A stretch of DNA of 6,157 nt from CAYUYM01 sp964449305 (GTDB lineage: Bacteria; Bacteroidota; Ignavibacteria; SZUA-365; CAYQST01), in assembly GCA_964449305.1 (NCBI GenBank), contig CAYUYM010000199.1:1-6157 (forward strand). Direction: 5' to 3'. The notes beneath the pieces are model-generated. The model worked only from the letters and a program-made list of their open reading frames with translations, was not told the origin of the DNA and made no database searches. Position numbers and translations under genes: made by a program. Within the stretch, counting starts at the first letter, position 1; every line of letters starts with the position of its first letter. Shown here one piece after another: positions 4,986-6,157 of this stretch.

Positions 4986-6157
4986 ATGAAAACCTTGATT
5001 CGTTTCTCTTCCATGGTCCTTGTGCTGATGGTCATCCTATCAATCGGGTTGATGGCACAGACACCGACCTCGTACTACGTGAGCCCGGCTGGCACCGACT
5101 GGCCCTCCGGCACACCGAATGCAGGTTCCGTGTCCAAACCATTCAAGACCATTCAGTACGCACTCGACTATGTGCCGCGTGTGAACACGATCATCGTCCG
5201 TACCGACGGCAACCAAGACGCCGTGTACCACGAGACGATCGAACTCGACACCACGCGCAGCCTGAACGCCTCGCCGAACTTCGGCTACACGATCACCCTG
5301 GACAAGGTGATCCTTGAGGCGTATCCCATCGTCCTTACCGGCTTCTCTCCGACCACGATCATCGAGGTCGGTAATGGAGGTCGCATTCAGGACGCCCTGA
5401 ACGCCGCCTCAGCCGGAACGAGCTCCGATCGCTTCGAGGTCTACGTTCAGGTGGGAGATTTTCCCGAGGATCTGACCTGCTTTGTCGACTGGGTCTCTCT
5501 TCGGACAACCACGAACAACACGACCGGCTTCACCGGTCCGGACGCGACCATCATCGGACAGAGCACGTCCGACCCCAACATTGAAATCACCGCCCAGGGT
5601 CAGGAGATCACGGGCTTTGTCATCCAATCGCCGGCAGCCACCGGCGCCGCTCCGGGGCTCCATGTGTCCGATCAGGATGCCTGGATCCACGACAACACCT
5701 TCCAGGTTTCCGTCGACGCACAGGCCTATGGCATTCAGGTTGCCCCCGCCGGGCAGAATGTCTCCGGCCTCGTGATCGAGGACAACAACTTCGAAGGTCT
5801 TGGAACGTCCAGCACCGACGGCTTCACCGCTGTCCGTGTGCACTATTCCACGAGCACCGACATCACAATCGATCAGAACACCATCTCCGGTCCCGTTGCG
5901 AACGGCATCTTTGTTCAGGGACCGAATGTCACGATCACGAACAACGACATCTCCACAGACCTGCCCAATACGGTCACGTCCAATGGTGTCTATGCCGGAT
6001 ACGCCTTCTCGAATCTCGTCATCGGTGACACGACCGGCAGCGCCGGCAACACCTTCGACGGCTTCCATGCAGGTGTGAACCTCGATGGTTCTGGAACAGG
6101 ATCCACCGACATCCAGATCCAGGACAACGTGTTCACGAACAACTTCGACGGCCTCTA
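4986..6157 (+). CDS. Secreted right-handed parallel beta-helix protein (3' end missing)
   Basis: The frame is open from ATG 4986 to the right edge, giving 390 full codons without a stop. Residues 1-25 are a signal peptide (basic start, hydrophobic core, ending GLMAQ). Residues 30-127 form a DUF1565/pectate-lyase-like module shared with the upstream gene (VSPAGTD, PFKTIQYAL, YHETI, GFSPTTIIE). A second module begins near residue 131 (GRIQDALNAA, VYVQVGDFPE), followed by helix coils with the usual asparagine-rich turns: WIHDNTF (233-239), VIEDNNF (263-269), ITIDQNTI (293-300), VTITNNDI (315-322) and IQIQDNVF (376-383). The spacing of 22-30 residues, or a multiple, fits PbH1 coils. Such folds are known in pectate lyases, NosD-like proteins and surface glycan-binding proteins. 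No catalytic residues can be assigned, so enzymatic activity is open. A T9SS domain may lie beyond the window. Confidence 0.9.
   Translation, partial: MKTLIRFSSMVLVLMVILSIGLMAQTPTSYYVSPAGTDWPSGTPNAGSVSKPFKTIQYALDYVPRVNTIIVRTDGNQDAVYHETIELDTTRSLNASPNFGYTITLDKVILEAYPIVLTGFSPTTIIEVGNGGRIQDALNAASAGTSSDRFEVYVQVGDFPEDLTCFVDWVSLRTTTNNTTGFTGPDATIIGQSTSDPNIEITAQGQEITGFVIQSPAATGAAPGLHVSDQDAWIHDNTFQVSVDAQAYGIQVAPAGQNVSGLVIEDNNFEGLGTSSTDGFTAVRVHYSTSTDITIDQNTISGPVANGIFVQGPNVTITNNDISTDLPNTVTSNGVYAGYAFSNLVIGDTTGSAGNTFDGFHAGVNLDGSGTGSTDIQIQDNVFTNNFDGL

Noticed and set aside
5409..6068. Open frame of 219 codons on the - strand
   Set aside because: It is the reverse of the beta-helix gene. Its regular Asp/Gly/Val pattern comes from the repeated coils on the + strand.

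Overview
The window looks like a cell-surface protein locus from a GC-rich member of the Bacteroidota/Ignavibacteria/Kapaibacteria (FCB) group. Three things point there. There is a type IX secretion (T9SS) type A-like C-terminal domain. There is the linker beginning LPVELTSF, which is very common in secreted proteins of that group. There are promoter-like strings of the Bacteroidota pattern (TTG, a gap of 19-20 bases, then TAnnTTT). Coding DNA is GC-rich, while the long gap at about 4200-4509 is near 47% GC. Species-level assignment is not possible from the sequence alone.

Layout, all on the + strand: (1) positions 2-2617, the 3' part of a large mosaic surface protein, cut by the left edge, ending in a dockerin-like calcium-binding module; (2) 2745-3863, a complete secreted protein with a cohesin-like N-terminal beta-sandwich, the LPVELTSF module and a T9SS sorting domain, interrupted by a run of nine G; (3) 3864-4509, a 646-base non-coding gap with a possible terminator, several hairpins, an 18-bp perfect palindrome resembling a LacI-family operator, and two promoter-like sites; (4) 4510-4905, a short secreted protein that is a one-module relative of the next gene; (5) 4986-6157, the 5' part of a right-handed beta-helix protein that runs off the right edge.

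No enzyme active site is identifiable. Adhesion, glycan binding or glycan processing at the outer surface is the likely theme. The points most worth following are the G9 tract that could switch the T9SS domain of gene 2 on and off, the structured gap with its operator-like palindrome, the truncated tandem paralogue, and the dockerin-like/cohesin-like neighbours. No tRNA, rRNA, CRISPR array or insertion sequence was seen.
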